64,000 nucleotides of DNA, taken from assembly GCF_019857225.1 (NCBI RefSeq), contig NZ_JAFJSY010000014.1:62001-126000 (forward strand), written 5' to 3'. Shown here piece by piece: positions 27,794 through 36,438 of the stretch (within the stretch, counting starts at the first letter, position 1; each line of letters starts with the position of its first letter). Position numbers and translations under genes: made by a program. The DNA comes from Streptomyces plumbidurans. Lineage in GTDB: Bacteria > Actinomycetota > Actinomycetes > Streptomycetales > Streptomycetaceae. Under the pieces are notes generated by a model. The model saw nothing but the letters and a program-made list of their open reading frames with translations, ran no database searches and was not told where the DNA came from.

Positions 27794-29899
27794 ATGCAGA
27801 CCTCAGCGACGCCCACGCACTGCCCGTACTGCGCCCTGCAGTGCGGGATGAACCTGACGCCCGTGCCCGGAGGCACGGTCGAGGTGAGCGAGCGGACGGA
27901 CTTCCCGGTGAACCGGGGCGCGCTGTGCGGCAAGGGCCGTACGGCACCGGCCCTGCTCTCCTCCCGGGTGCGCCTGACCACCCCGCTGGTGCGCTCCGGG
28001 GGCACGCTGGTGCCGGCCGGCTGGGACGAGGCGCTGGACCGGATCGCCGAGGGACTGCGGCGGACGCGTACGGAGCACGGCCCGGACGCGGTCGGTGTCT
28101 TCGGCGGTGGCGGGCTGACCAACGAGAAGGCGTACGCGCTCGGCAAGTTCGCCCGGGTGGTGCTCGGCACCTCGCAGATCGACTACAACGGGCGCTTCTG
28201 CATGTCCTCGGCGGCGGCCGCGGGCACCAAGGCCTTCGGCCTGGACCGCGGGCTGCCGTTCCCGCTGGAGGACATCCCGAGGACGGGCTGCGTGATCCTC
28301 GTCGGGTCGAACCTCGCCGAGACCATGCCGCCGTCGCTGCGCTTCTTCACCGAACTGAAGGAGAACGGCGGCACGCTGATCGTCGTCGACCCGCGCCGCA
28401 CCAGGACCGCGGAGCAGGCCGATCTGCACCTCGCGCCCCGCCCGGGCACCGACCTCGCCCTCGCGCTCGGTCTGCTGCACCTGGTCGTGGCGGAGGGGCG
28501 CGTCGACGAGGAGTACGTCCAGGCGCGCACCGACGGCTGGGAGGAGGCGCGGGCCGCGGTGATGGCGCACTGGCCGGAGCAGGTGGAGCGGATCACGGGG
28601 GTGTCCGTTCCCCAACTGCGCGAGGCGGTACGGCTGTTCTGCGAGCCCGCGGACGCGATGGTGCTGACCGCGCGCGGGCCCGAGCAGCAGTCCAAGGGCA
28701 CGGACACGGTGGGCGCGTGGATCAATCTGTGCCTGGCCACCGGCCGGGCGGGCCGCCCGCGGTCCGGCTACGGCTGTCTGACCGGGCAGGGCAACGGCCA
28801 GGGCGGACGCGAACACGGCCAGAAGGCCGACCAGTTGCCCGGCTACCGCAAGCTGGACGATCCGGCCGCACGGCGGCATGTGGCCGAGGTGTGGGGCGTG
28901 GACCCGGACTCGCTGCCCGGGCCGGGACGCAGCGCCTACGAACTGCTCGACGCCCTGGGCACGGACATCAGGTCGCTGCTGCTGATGGGCTCCAACCCGG
29001 TGGTGTCGGCTCCGCGGGCCGCGCACATCGAGGAGCGCATCAGGTCGCTCGACCTTCTGGTGGTGTGTGACGTCGTACTGTCCGAGACGGCGGCCCTCGC
29101 CGACGTCGTCCTGCCCGTGACCCAGTGGGCGGAGGAGACCGGCACCACCACCAGCCTGGAGGGCCGCGTCCTGCTGCGGCGGCGGGCGATCACCGCCCCC
29201 GAGGGCGTCCGCAGCGACCTGGAGGTCCTGCACGAACTCGCCGACCGGCTCGGCGTGGAGAAGGGCTTCCCGACCGACCCGGAGGAGGTCTTCGAGGAGC
29301 TGCGGCGGGCCAGTGCGGGCGGCCCCGCCGACTACTCCGGGATCACCTATCGCCGGCTGGCGGAGGAGAACGGGGTGTTCTGGCCGTGCCCTCAGGGCGA
29401 ACCGGGCGCATCGGCGGACGGGTCCGTGGACGCCCACCCCGGCACTCCGCGCCTCTTCCTCGACCGTTTCGCGACCGCGGACGGCCGGGCCCGGTTCGTC
29501 CCCGTCTCGCACCGGGCGATCGCCGAGGAGCCGGACGAGGAGTACCCGGTGCTGCTGACGACCGGCCGGGTCGTCGCCCAGTACCAGTCCGGTGCGCAGA
29601 CCCGGCGTGTGGCGGAGTTGAACGCCGCGGCGCCGGGCCCGTTCGTGGAGCTGCACCCGCGGCTGGCGGCGCGGCTCGGGGCGGCGGAGGGCGACCCGGT
29701 GGCGGTCGTCTCGCGCCGGGGGCGCGCGGTGGCACCCGCCCGCATCACGACCGCGATCCGCCCCGACACCGTCTTCATGCCCTTCCACTGGCCGGGCGAG
29801 GGCCGCGCCAACACCCTGACCAACCCCGCGCTCGACCCCACCTCGCGGATGCCGGAGTTCAAGGCGTGCGCGGTGCGCTTGGAGGCCGTGCGGAAGTAG
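27794..29899 (+). CDS. nasA: Assimilatory nitrate reductase catalytic subunit
   Basis: A 701-residue molybdopterin oxidoreductase that reduces nitrate to nitrite in the cytoplasm. An N-terminal [4Fe-4S] site is formed by Cys10, Cys13, Cys17 and Cys45 (HCPYCALQC and ALCGKG). Cys136 in YNGRFCMSS is the likely molybdenum ligand, as in nitrate reductases and unlike selenocysteine or Ser enzymes. The molybdopterin-binding C-terminal domain includes LLTTGRVVAQYQSGAQTRR and FMPFHWPGEG. There is no twin-arginine signal. ATG 27794 follows GAGGGA. With nirBD and sirohydrochlorin chelatase nearby, assimilation is more likely than a formate dehydrogenase role. Confidence 0.9.
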   Translation: MQTSATPTHCPYCALQCGMNLTPVPGGTVEVSERTDFPVNRGALCGKGRTAPALLSSRVRLTTPLVRSGGTLVPAGWDEALDRIAEGLRRTRTEHGPDAVGVFGGGGLTNEKAYALGKFARVVLGTSQIDYNGRFCMSSAAAAGTKAFGLDRGLPFPLEDIPRTGCVILVGSNLAETMPPSLRFFTELKENGGTLIVVDPRRTRTAEQADLHLAPRPGTDLALALGLLHLVVAEGRVDEEYVQARTDGWEEARAAVMAHWPEQVERITGVSVPQLREAVRLFCEPADAMVLTARGPEQQSKGTDTVGAWINLCLATGRAGRPRSGYGCLTGQGNGQGGREHGQKADQLPGYRKLDDPAARRHVAEVWGVDPDSLPGPGRSAYELLDALGTDIRSLLLMGSNPVVSAPRAAHIEERIRSLDLLVVCDVVLSETAALADVVLPVTQWAEETGTTTSLEGRVLLRRRAITAPEGVRSDLEVLHELADRLGVEKGFPTDPEEVFEELRRASAGGPADYSGITYRRLAEENGVFWPCPQGEPGASADGSVDAHPGTPRLFLDRFATADGRARFVPVSHRAIAEEPDEEYPVLLTTGRVVAQYQSGAQTRRVAELNAAAPGPFVELHPRLAARLGAAEGDPVAVVSRRGRAVAPARITTAIRPDTVFMPFHWPGEGRANTLTNPALDPTSRMPEFKACAVRLEAVRK

Positions 29900-30059
29900 T
29901 CCTCGGAACCTCACAAAAACGATCCTCTCTCCTCACATACCTCCTCGTCCGCGCTATGGACCTTGATCTGTCATGGCCCCTTAAATCAAAGTCAATAAGC
30001 CATCTCAGTCAGCGCAAGCGCTCCCCCCACGCGCCCCTGGCGCCTTTTCGAGGAGATCG

Positions 30060-31712
30060 ATGAGTCGGATACGTATCGACGTCCGGGGCTCCCGTCGTCT
30101 GGCCGCACTCGGCGTGGCCGCAACCACCGCCACCCTGCTGGCCTCCGCACTGTCCCCCGCCGCCGTCGCGGACGACCGACCCACCAGGGCGGACGCGATC
30201 GAGAACGCGGCGTCGGCGCTGCTGAAGCACGCCGCGAGCCTCCAGCTCACCTCCGCCGAGGGCACGAAGGTGCGGGACGTGATCGTCGACAGCGACGGCA
30301 CCCAGCATGTGCGCTACGACCGGACGTACCGTCACCTCCCAGTCCTGGGCGGCGACTTCGTGGTCCACGTGGCACGGGACGGTGCCTACCGCAACGCCGA
30401 CCGCGCGACGCGCAGCAAGATATCCCTCGCCTCCGTCGACCCCTCCATACCGGCGCCGAAGGCGGCCGACCTCGCGGCGAACGCGCTGCGGGCGGTCAAT
30501 CTCGGCGAGACCCTGAAGAAGCTGACGGCCAAGCCCCAGCTGGTCGTCGACGCCCTGCACGGGGCGCCGAAGCTGGCGTGGCGCACGGATGTCGTGGCGC
30601 AGGACTCGATGGGCAACCCGGTCTCCCGCACCGTCCTCACGGACGCGCACACCGGCTCGCAGATCGACGCCTGGGACGACATCGAGACGGCGACGGGCGA
30701 CGGCAAGTCGCTGTACAGCGGGACGGTGCCGCTGCAGACGACGCAGTCGGGATCGACGTACCAGCTCAAGGACGCGACCCGGGGCGGGACGTACACGGGT
30801 GACGCGGCGGGCCAGTCGGACCTGTGCATCCTGACCAGCATCTGCATCTCCCGCGCCCCCTCGACGGTGTTCACCGACGCGGACAACCACTGGGGCGACG
30901 GCACGAGTTCGGACCGCGCCTCCGCCGCCGTGGACGCGCAGTACGGCACCAACATGACCTGGGACTTCTACAAGGACGTCTTCGGCCGCAACGGCATCGG
31001 CGACGACGGCAAGGGTTCCTACAACCGCGTCCACTACGGCAACAAGTACAACAACGCCTTCTGGGACGACAGTTGCTTCTGCATGACGTACGGCGACGGT
31101 GACGGTACGACGCTCGGGCCCATGGTCGGCCTGGACGTGGCCGGTCACGAGATGACGCACGGCGTCACCTCCAAGACGGCGGCGCTGACGTACTCGGGCG
31201 AGTCCGGTGGGCTGAACGAGGCGACGTCCGACATCCTCGGCACGCTGGTCGAGTGGCACGCGAACAACTCCTCCGACCCCGGGGACTATTTGATCGGCGA
31301 GAAGATCGTCCGCCCCGGCTTCGGCGCCAAGGCGCTGCGCTTCATGGACAAGCCCTCCAAGGACGGCCAGTCCGCGGACTACTGGAGCAGCTCGGTCGGC
31401 AAGCTCGACGTCCACTACTCCTCCGGCGTCGCCAACCACTTCGCCTACCTCCTGGCGGAGGGCAGCGGCGCCAAGACCATCAACGGCGTCAGCTACAACT
31501 CCCCCACCTCCAACGGCAAAACGGTGACCGGCATCGGCCGCGACAAGCTCGGCCAGATCTGGTATCGCGCCCTGACGGTCTACATGACCTCCTCGACGGA
31601 CTACGCGGGCGCCCGCACGGCGACCCTCAACGCCGCGAAGGATCTGTACGGGGCGGGGAGCGCTGAGTACGACGCGGTGGGGGCTGCTTGGAGCGCGGTG
31701 AACGTGAACTGA
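30060..31712 (+). CDS. Secreted M4-family (thermolysin-like) metallopeptidase
   Basis: A 550-residue exported zinc protease made as a preproenzyme. The signal peptide spans about residues 1-40 (Arg-rich start, hydrophobic core, cleavage near AVADD). Residues 45-215 are the FTP/PepSY propeptide, which inhibits and folds the enzyme. The catalytic domain has HEMTH with His363, Glu364 and His367, and Glu387 in GGLNEATSD nineteen residues further as third zinc ligand. The C-terminal helix domain contains the VHYSSGVANHFAY active-site helix with the catalytic His. ATG 30060 follows GAGGAG. The gene is single and ends at a strong hairpin. Confidence 0.93.
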   Translation: MSRIRIDVRGSRRLAALGVAATTATLLASALSPAAVADDRPTRADAIENAASALLKHAASLQLTSAEGTKVRDVIVDSDGTQHVRYDRTYRHLPVLGGDFVVHVARDGAYRNADRATRSKISLASVDPSIPAPKAADLAANALRAVNLGETLKKLTAKPQLVVDALHGAPKLAWRTDVVAQDSMGNPVSRTVLTDAHTGSQIDAWDDIETATGDGKSLYSGTVPLQTTQSGSTYQLKDATRGGTYTGDAAGQSDLCILTSICISRAPSTVFTDADNHWGDGTSSDRASAAVDAQYGTNMTWDFYKDVFGRNGIGDDGKGSYNRVHYGNKYNNAFWDDSCFCMTYGDGDGTTLGPMVGLDVAGHEMTHGVTSKTAALTYSGESGGLNEATSDILGTLVEWHANNSSDPGDYLIGEKIVRPGFGAKALRFMDKPSKDGQSADYWSSSVGKLDVHYSSGVANHFAYLLAEGSGAKTINGVSYNSPTSNGKTVTGIGRDKLGQIWYRALTVYMTSSTDYAGARTATLNAAKDLYGAGSAEYDAVGAAWSAVNVN

Positions 31713-31728
31713 GCCGGGACTTTTTCAG

Positions 31729-31761
31729 GTGCGGCCGGGTGGCAACGCAACCCGGCCGCAC
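31729..31761. terminator. Hairpin between converging protease and permease genes
   Basis: A perfect 12-base stem GTGCGGCCGGGT / ACCCGGCCGCAC with a nine-base loop lies 17 bases after the protease stop and just before the end of the converging permease gene. Confidence 0.75.
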
Positions 31762-31781
31762 GGCGCGATCAACCCGATCGA

Positions 31782-33998
31782 TCAGTCGGCCGACGGTCTC
31801 CAGGACGCAGCCAGGCGGTTCGCGGAACGCCATGCCCACAGGCAGAGCACCACGGCACTCGCACTCGCTCCCCCTGCTAGGACGAGATAGAGGCTGTCGG
31901 ACACAGGCTGCATGCCGCCCACCGTGATGGGAGCCGTCAGCCAAAGGGAGACAACGCTTCCGAACACGGCCGCCAGCAGGGTGGGGAGCACCAAGGACCA
32001 CGCCGCGACAGCGCCGAAGACTCCCCTGCCACCCGTCAGCACTGAGAGCGGAGCCACTTCCCGTCCGAACCGCAGAAATTCGGCAAGTGCCGTGAAACCC
32101 ATGGCGAATACGGTGAGACAGGCCCCGATCAGACCGAGCAATCGCACCCAGGACGCGGATACTTCCAGGTCGTTGGCACCCAGAAGCCAACTGTTGCCGA
32201 GAGGTTCGGCATTGGCGCGCATGTCGAGGTGAGCTCGCGCGGTCTCCTTGAGAGCCGATACGCGCAGGTTAGCTCCCGATTTGTCGACAGCGATCAGAAT
32301 CGGTGATTCGTCTTCAGCGTGAACCCCATCCACGCGGCCTTGCCGGGCAACGACCTGGCCCTCTGCCTCATTTCCGGTCCACCGGAGGAGTTCAGAGACA
32401 CGTACGTCGCGTGCCGTCTGCCTCTGCCTACTCGTCGCCGGTGTCGCGGCGGAACATGGAAGCTTGAGCGCCGTGAGTGCCGTACAGGATCCGGTGAGGG
32501 TGAGGCGTGCGGTGTTCTCACCGGGTGAGACCTCCTGGGCCGCGAGCAACTCGACGCCAGAGGGCAAGGCCGCAGTGAAGTCTCGTAGCCGCGCCTCGCT
32601 GTCGGGATAAGGCGAGACGACGAGGAGTGAAGTGCTTATACGATCTTTCGTGGCCATGGCGTTGGCCGCGTTTTCCCCCAACAGGCACGTCCAGAGCTGG
32701 GTCTGGGCCACCAGCCCGATCATGACGACCACGGCCGCCACAAAACGGGCGGTCACCCTTGTCTGCGCTGCCATCCTGCGCCCGGCGACCAGCATCCCCG
32801 GGCGGCCGAGCTTGTTGCCCGCTTGAGCAATGCCTGTGCCCGCCCATCCCGTGAACACGGCAATGACAGAAGGCAGAGTGAGCAGCACCGCCGCAACGCC
32901 TGCGGCATACACAGGCAGGCGTAGGTCGTCACCGGCGAGTTCCGAACCGCGTACTGCGAAAAGCATCGCGAAAGGGAAAAGCCAGGGCAGCCAGGCGCGT
33001 TGGCGCTGGAATCGGGGTACTGGGCGGGTCGATCCTTCTGAAGGCCGACGTGACGGATGAGGCACTACGGCCGCTGCCACCATCATTACGACCGCAAGGG
33101 CCCCTGAAGCCGCAAGCCAAGGCAAAGCCCGGCGGGCGTCCTGAGCGCTGAGTGTGAATTCGGTCCAAGGAAACCGTACGTTGCTGATGAGGGTGGGACT
33201 CATGAGTACGGCGGCTCCGGCAAGGCCGCACAGCGCTGGCGCCGCTACTTCTCCCACGGTGAAGACAATTTGTGAAGTTTTTCCTGCCCCGAGAGCTTGG
33301 AAGAGTGCGAGTCTCCTCTCCCGAACTACTGAGCCGATGCGCACACTGGCCAGGGCGAAGGCGCCGGCAGGCAAGAGCGCGAACCCCGCCAGTCCCGCGG
33401 CGAAGACCGAGAAGCCCGGAATGGACATGCTCTCGCCCAGCGAGGCCACGCCTCCTTGATGGAGTCCGAAAGCTCGGACGGGATGCATGTCTTTGCGGTC
33501 CAACAACTCGGCGCGCGGCCGGACATAGGCGAACCGCTCCTCCGGCGCCTCCAGGCCTTCCGCTCCGATCGTGCCGGCGAGCTTGCCGTAGCGGGTTCTG
33601 ATGCCCTCTCGCTGTCCAGCCTTCAGCAAAGCCGGAGACAACACTGCTTCTCCTGGCTTGGGCCAATGGCTGAGGCCCGGCGGCAGTGGCGCGTTCGACC
33701 TCATTGGCTCGATGTAGACCACACTGTGCTGGCGTCCGTCGACGTCATCGCTCCCCCAGGACCACAACGCCACGGCTTCGTTCCGCTGCTCCTCGCTGAT
33801 GATCTGCGGTGCACGAGCCCCTCCCCGGATCTCACGGCCGTCATACGTGGCGTGAGCGAGCGCCAGGCCGCCGAGCGCGAGTGCGAGGAGGCAGGTGGCC
33901 GAGCCGAGCGCCCAGAAACGCAGACGCCCAGCTTCGGTCGAGAATGTCGTTCTCCAGCCTGCTCGCAGCAGTTGCAGCAATAGCGGACGACTCTTCAT
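31782..33998 (-). CDS. FtsX-type ABC transporter permease
   Basis: A 738-residue membrane protein with a first helix near residues 28-48, a roughly 140-residue extracellular domain (rich in Arg, Glu and Pro), a three-to-four helix FtsX-like block (about 190-420), a second extracellular domain containing a Cys pair (GSCTALTALKLPCS), and a C-terminal FtsX-like block (about 630-730). This two-block layout resembles MacB/LolC-like mechanotransmission exporters and the large permeases beside lactococcin-972-type bacteriocins. The start overlaps the ATPase stop by four bases (ATGA), so the two are translated together. Confidence 0.82.
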   Translation of the reverse strand: MKSRPLLLQLLRAGWRTTFSTEAGRLRFWALGSATCLLALALGGLALAHATYDGREIRGGARAPQIISEEQRNEAVALWSWGSDDVDGRQHSVVYIEPMRSNAPLPPGLSHWPKPGEAVLSPALLKAGQREGIRTRYGKLAGTIGAEGLEAPEERFAYVRPRAELLDRKDMHPVRAFGLHQGGVASLGESMSIPGFSVFAAGLAGFALLPAGAFALASVRIGSVVRERRLALFQALGAGKTSQIVFTVGEVAAPALCGLAGAAVLMSPTLISNVRFPWTEFTLSAQDARRALPWLAASGALAVVMMVAAAVVPHPSRRPSEGSTRPVPRFQRQRAWLPWLFPFAMLFAVRGSELAGDDLRLPVYAAGVAAVLLTLPSVIAVFTGWAGTGIAQAGNKLGRPGMLVAGRRMAAQTRVTARFVAAVVVMIGLVAQTQLWTCLLGENAANAMATKDRISTSLLVVSPYPDSEARLRDFTAALPSGVELLAAQEVSPGENTARLTLTGSCTALTALKLPCSAATPATSRQRQTARDVRVSELLRWTGNEAEGQVVARQGRVDGVHAEDESPILIAVDKSGANLRVSALKETARAHLDMRANAEPLGNSWLLGANDLEVSASWVRLLGLIGACLTVFAMGFTALAEFLRFGREVAPLSVLTGGRGVFGAVAAWSLVLPTLLAAVFGSVVSLWLTAPITVGGMQPVSDSLYLVLAGGASASAVVLCLWAWRSANRLAASWRPSAD

Positions 33999-34690
33999 GA
34001 CGCAGCTCCCGCCGATGCGGGCTCCGGAGCCGGGATCAGACGTCCGTCCTGAAGCTGGAGGCGGCGCTGGGCGCGGGAGGCGACGGTGTCGTCATGCGTT
34101 ACCACCACGAGGCCGCAGCTCCAGCGCTCGGGCAGACTGTAGAGCAGATCGGCGACGGACTGGCGGGCCACCGAATCCAGAGCTCCCGTGGGCTCGTCCG
34201 CGAGCAAGAGAGCAGGCTTGTTCATCAACGCGCGCGCCACGGCGACGCGCTGGCGTTCGCCTCCGGAAAGAGAACTCGTATCGGTCGCATCCGGTGGCAC
34301 GCTCAGCTCGCGCAATAATTCCTGGGCACGGCCGAACGCGTCTGCTCGAGATATCCCGGCGAACAGCCCTGCCATCGCAACGTTCTCCACCGGTGTGAGC
34401 TCAGGGAGCAGTTCACCGGCCTGGAACACCATGCCGATCGAATCCCGCCGGTGCCGCAGCAACCGCCGACCGACAAGAGAGTCCATGCGCTCACCACGAA
34501 CAAGCACGGCTCCGGCCAGTGGCTTGAGCAGACCCAGTACACACATCAACAGGGTTGACTTACCGCTACCGCTCGGTCCCGAAATCGCGACGGACTCTCC
34601 GGCCCTGACCGTCAGATCAACCGAATCCAGGATCACTCGATCTTTGATCCGGTAATGCAGTTCACCTATCTCCAGAACTGCCACATCCAT
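33995..34690 (-). CDS. LolD/MacB-type ABC transporter ATPase
   Basis: A 231-residue ATPase with Walker A GPSGSGKST near residue 38, Q-loop VFQAGELLPELT, signature SLSGGERQR, Walker B LLLADEPTGALD and His switch VVVTHDD. The ADEPTGALD form is characteristic of LolD/MacB/FtsE-type ATPases that work with FtsX-type permeases. ATG 34690 (MDVAVLEIGEL) gives the usual family start with GGA a few bases upstream; an in-frame ATG at 34714 has no ribosome binding site. The gene lies 48 bases after the small secreted protein gene and overlaps the permease gene by four bases. Confidence 0.88.
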   Translation of the reverse strand: MDVAVLEIGELHYRIKDRVILDSVDLTVRAGESVAISGPSGSGKSTLLMCVLGLLKPLAGAVLVRGERMDSLVGRRLLRHRRDSIGMVFQAGELLPELTPVENVAMAGLFAGISRADAFGRAQELLRELSVPPDATDTSSLSGGERQRVAVARALMNKPALLLADEPTGALDSVARQSVADLLYSLPERWSCGLVVVTHDDTVASRAQRRLQLQDGRLIPAPEPASAGAAS

Positions 34691-34738
34691 CGCTTCCAAG
34701 ATCCCTGCTCTCATTTTCTTGCTTAGATCGGATGCGAT

Positions 34739-35080
34739 TCAGTCCGAATCCCAGCCACTGCAGTCGTCGGGCCAATTATTTATATATTCGCACGCCTTTA
34801 TGCGCCAAATTTCGCTTTCGTGACGGGCACTTTTGGTCGAGTACCCGTAACCGCGCTTTTCCCACAAGGTGTGGACTGTTTCGCTGAAGTACGGATACGA
34901 GTACTGAGCCTTGACGGGGTGGCCATCCTTGTCTGTGTCCTTAATATTCGCGTAATGGCGCACATTCCCGGATGTCCACGCATAAGCACCGCCTGTCGAA
35001 GCGTCAAGCTCTCCAGCGAACGCCGGCGTAGACATCGCCAGCGCAGCTACCGCGATCCCGGCCGCAACCATTCTCTTCAT
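34739..35080 (-). CDS. Small secreted two-cysteine protein, candidate cargo of the adjacent ABC transporter
   Basis: A 113-residue precursor with a Sec signal peptide (MKRMVAAGIAVAALAMSTPAFA) and a mature part of about 91 residues. Notable stretches are HYANIKDT, DGHPVKAQY, LWEKRGYGYS and the C-terminal ACEYINNWPDDCSGWD, with the only two mature Cys spaced C-x9-C and probably bonded. Codons such as TAT ATA AAT AAT are rare in Streptomyces and suggest transfer. It is the first intact gene of an operon with the ATPase and the permease. The layout resembles bacteriocin-type peptide operons, but the sequence is not one I recognise. GTG 35086 is an alternative start. Confidence 0.75.
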   Translation of the reverse strand: MKRMVAAGIAVAALAMSTPAFAGELDASTGGAYAWTSGNVRHYANIKDTDKDGHPVKAQYSYPYFSETVHTLWEKRGYGYSTKSARHESEIWRIKACEYINNWPDDCSGWDSD

Positions 35081-35116
35081 CTCCACAAGACTCTCCCTTT
35101 TACGCATTCAGAATCG

Positions 35117-35412
35117 TCAGTCGTTGTCCCACGCACTGCAATCGTCAGGCCAGTTGTTGATGTACTCGCAGGCCTTTATTTCAAGCACGTTCGACCCGTA
35201 ATCACTGGTACTGCTGTATCCGTAGCCTCTCTTTTCCCAAAGCGTGCGGAGTGTGCCGGAACTATTCAAGCGGTAGTACTGGGCCTTGACCGGATGTCCA
35301 TCCCTAGCCGTGTCTTTGATATTCGCATAGTGATCACCTCCAGAGGTCAACGCATAAGCACCATCCGTCGACGCACTAAAAGCGAACGCGGGAGCGGAGG
35401 CAGTCACCGACC
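35117..35412 (-). pseudogene. 5'-truncated paralogue of the small secreted two-cysteine protein
   Basis: The frame ending at 35117 encodes a close relative of the neighbouring protein: HYANIKDT, DGHPVKAQY, LWEKRGYGYS and ACEYINNWPDDCSAWD are all kept, including both Cys. Homology starts inside the signal peptide (SAPAFAFSAS), and the expected start and first part of the signal are missing. Upstream of about 35412 the frame runs into unrelated sequence. It lies 37 bases upstream of the intact gene, so the pair is a tandem duplication in which the first copy lost its 5' end. Confidence 0.72.
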
Positions 35413-35787
35413 TCGGCAAGAACGGATGGCGAGGGCGTCGCTGGCGAGAGCCAGGCAGGTGGGGCGCAGGACGTATTCGCCCGTCTTGGCCACCGCCTCC
35501 CACGTCTCGTCGCCGCGGGCCAGGTTGGTAAGGCGGCGACGGTTCTGCCCTCGCAGGGGAGACGACGTACCGGCCCCGACAACGCCTCCGAGGGGACGCG
35601 TCGGGACCGGCAGGGCGCGCCCTGCCGACACCCCCTACGGACGGGTGCCAAAGTCACCCATGCGGATCAGCGGTGGCACTCCAAATGGGTCCGGCACCAG
35701 ACGCGTCGCCACTGGCCGGGGTGCCAGCGGTGGTGCCGGTCCCGTTAATGGCCGGATCTGAGCGTTATCGCCGATACGCAACAGGCT
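35413..35787. other. Junction interval without a recognised gene
   Basis: GC-rich sequence between the truncated paralogue and the immunity-type gene. A minus-strand frame (about 35404-35631) gives a plausible but unrecognised stretch including ARGDETWEAVAKTGEYV, which could be a remnant of another gene. No terminal inverted repeats or transposase motifs were found. Confidence 0.4.
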
Positions 35788-36438
35788 TTAGAAAACACTT
35801 TGCTTAATAATGGACTGAGTCGCCGGTGACAGGCGCCGATAGACGGCCGCATCAATCGTTCCAGCCTTGATCCAGAATCGTGACAGTGACATACCCAGTT
35901 CGTATTCGTCTATCTCGCGGATCTGCTCATCATCGACCGAAGCAACAACAGCCCTGTAGGCTCGTTCGTCGCCGTACCATCTCGGCAGGTCATATAGGGC
36001 GTTCGCACGCCAACCTGCGTGACCCATCGGATCCGCGAGAATGGCCATCAATGTTTCCGCCCTAGAGTCCCACTGGAGGGAATCATCGATGGAATCGAGC
36101 GCTTCCAAGAAGCTCGCTGGTGGGGTATATCCGTGATGCCGCACGTAGTGAAGGATGAGCAGCGGAGCGCAAAACACCACCGAATGACTGGTGGAATAAA
36201 TGTGAATTTCACCGTTCCCACCCTGCCCGTCCTCCTCGGTGCAGAACTCGCAGTCGTGGCTACCGAGCGTCACACTGCGAGGCATCTTCACCTCCTGAGC
36301 CAGCCGCTCCACGAGTCGGTCAACCAGGGGAGCTCCGGACACCGGTATACCCCGTGACACTCCGAGCCATCCGACGTTGATCATCTCGAACGGCGAGTAA
36401 CCGTCCCGGTAGGCAGACAGATCCTCGTACTCAGCCAT
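35788..36438 (-). CDS. Candidate immunity protein of the Rhs toxin
   Basis: A 216-residue cytoplasmic protein of a hypothetical actinomycete family (starts MAEYEDLSAYRDGYSPFEMINVGWLG). It has a Cys pair in HDCEFC, a hydrophobic SVVFCAPLLILHYVRHHGY strand and a helical C-terminal half. It starts at ATG 36438, inside the last codons of the Rhs gene (eight-base overlap), with GGAG six bases upstream. A small gene coupled to the 3' end of an Rhs gene is the standard place for an immunity gene, so the role is inferred from position. The end uses AT-rich codons (ATT ATT AAG CAA), unlike the core genes. Confidence 0.65.
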   Translation of the reverse strand: MAEYEDLSAYRDGYSPFEMINVGWLGVSRGIPVSGAPLVDRLVERLAQEVKMPRSVTLGSHDCEFCTEEDGQGGNGEIHIYSTSHSVVFCAPLLILHYVRHHGYTPPASFLEALDSIDDSLQWDSRAETLMAILADPMGHAGWRANALYDLPRWYGDERAYRAVVASVDDEQIREIDEYELGMSLSRFWIKAGTIDAAVYRRLSPATQSIIKQSVF

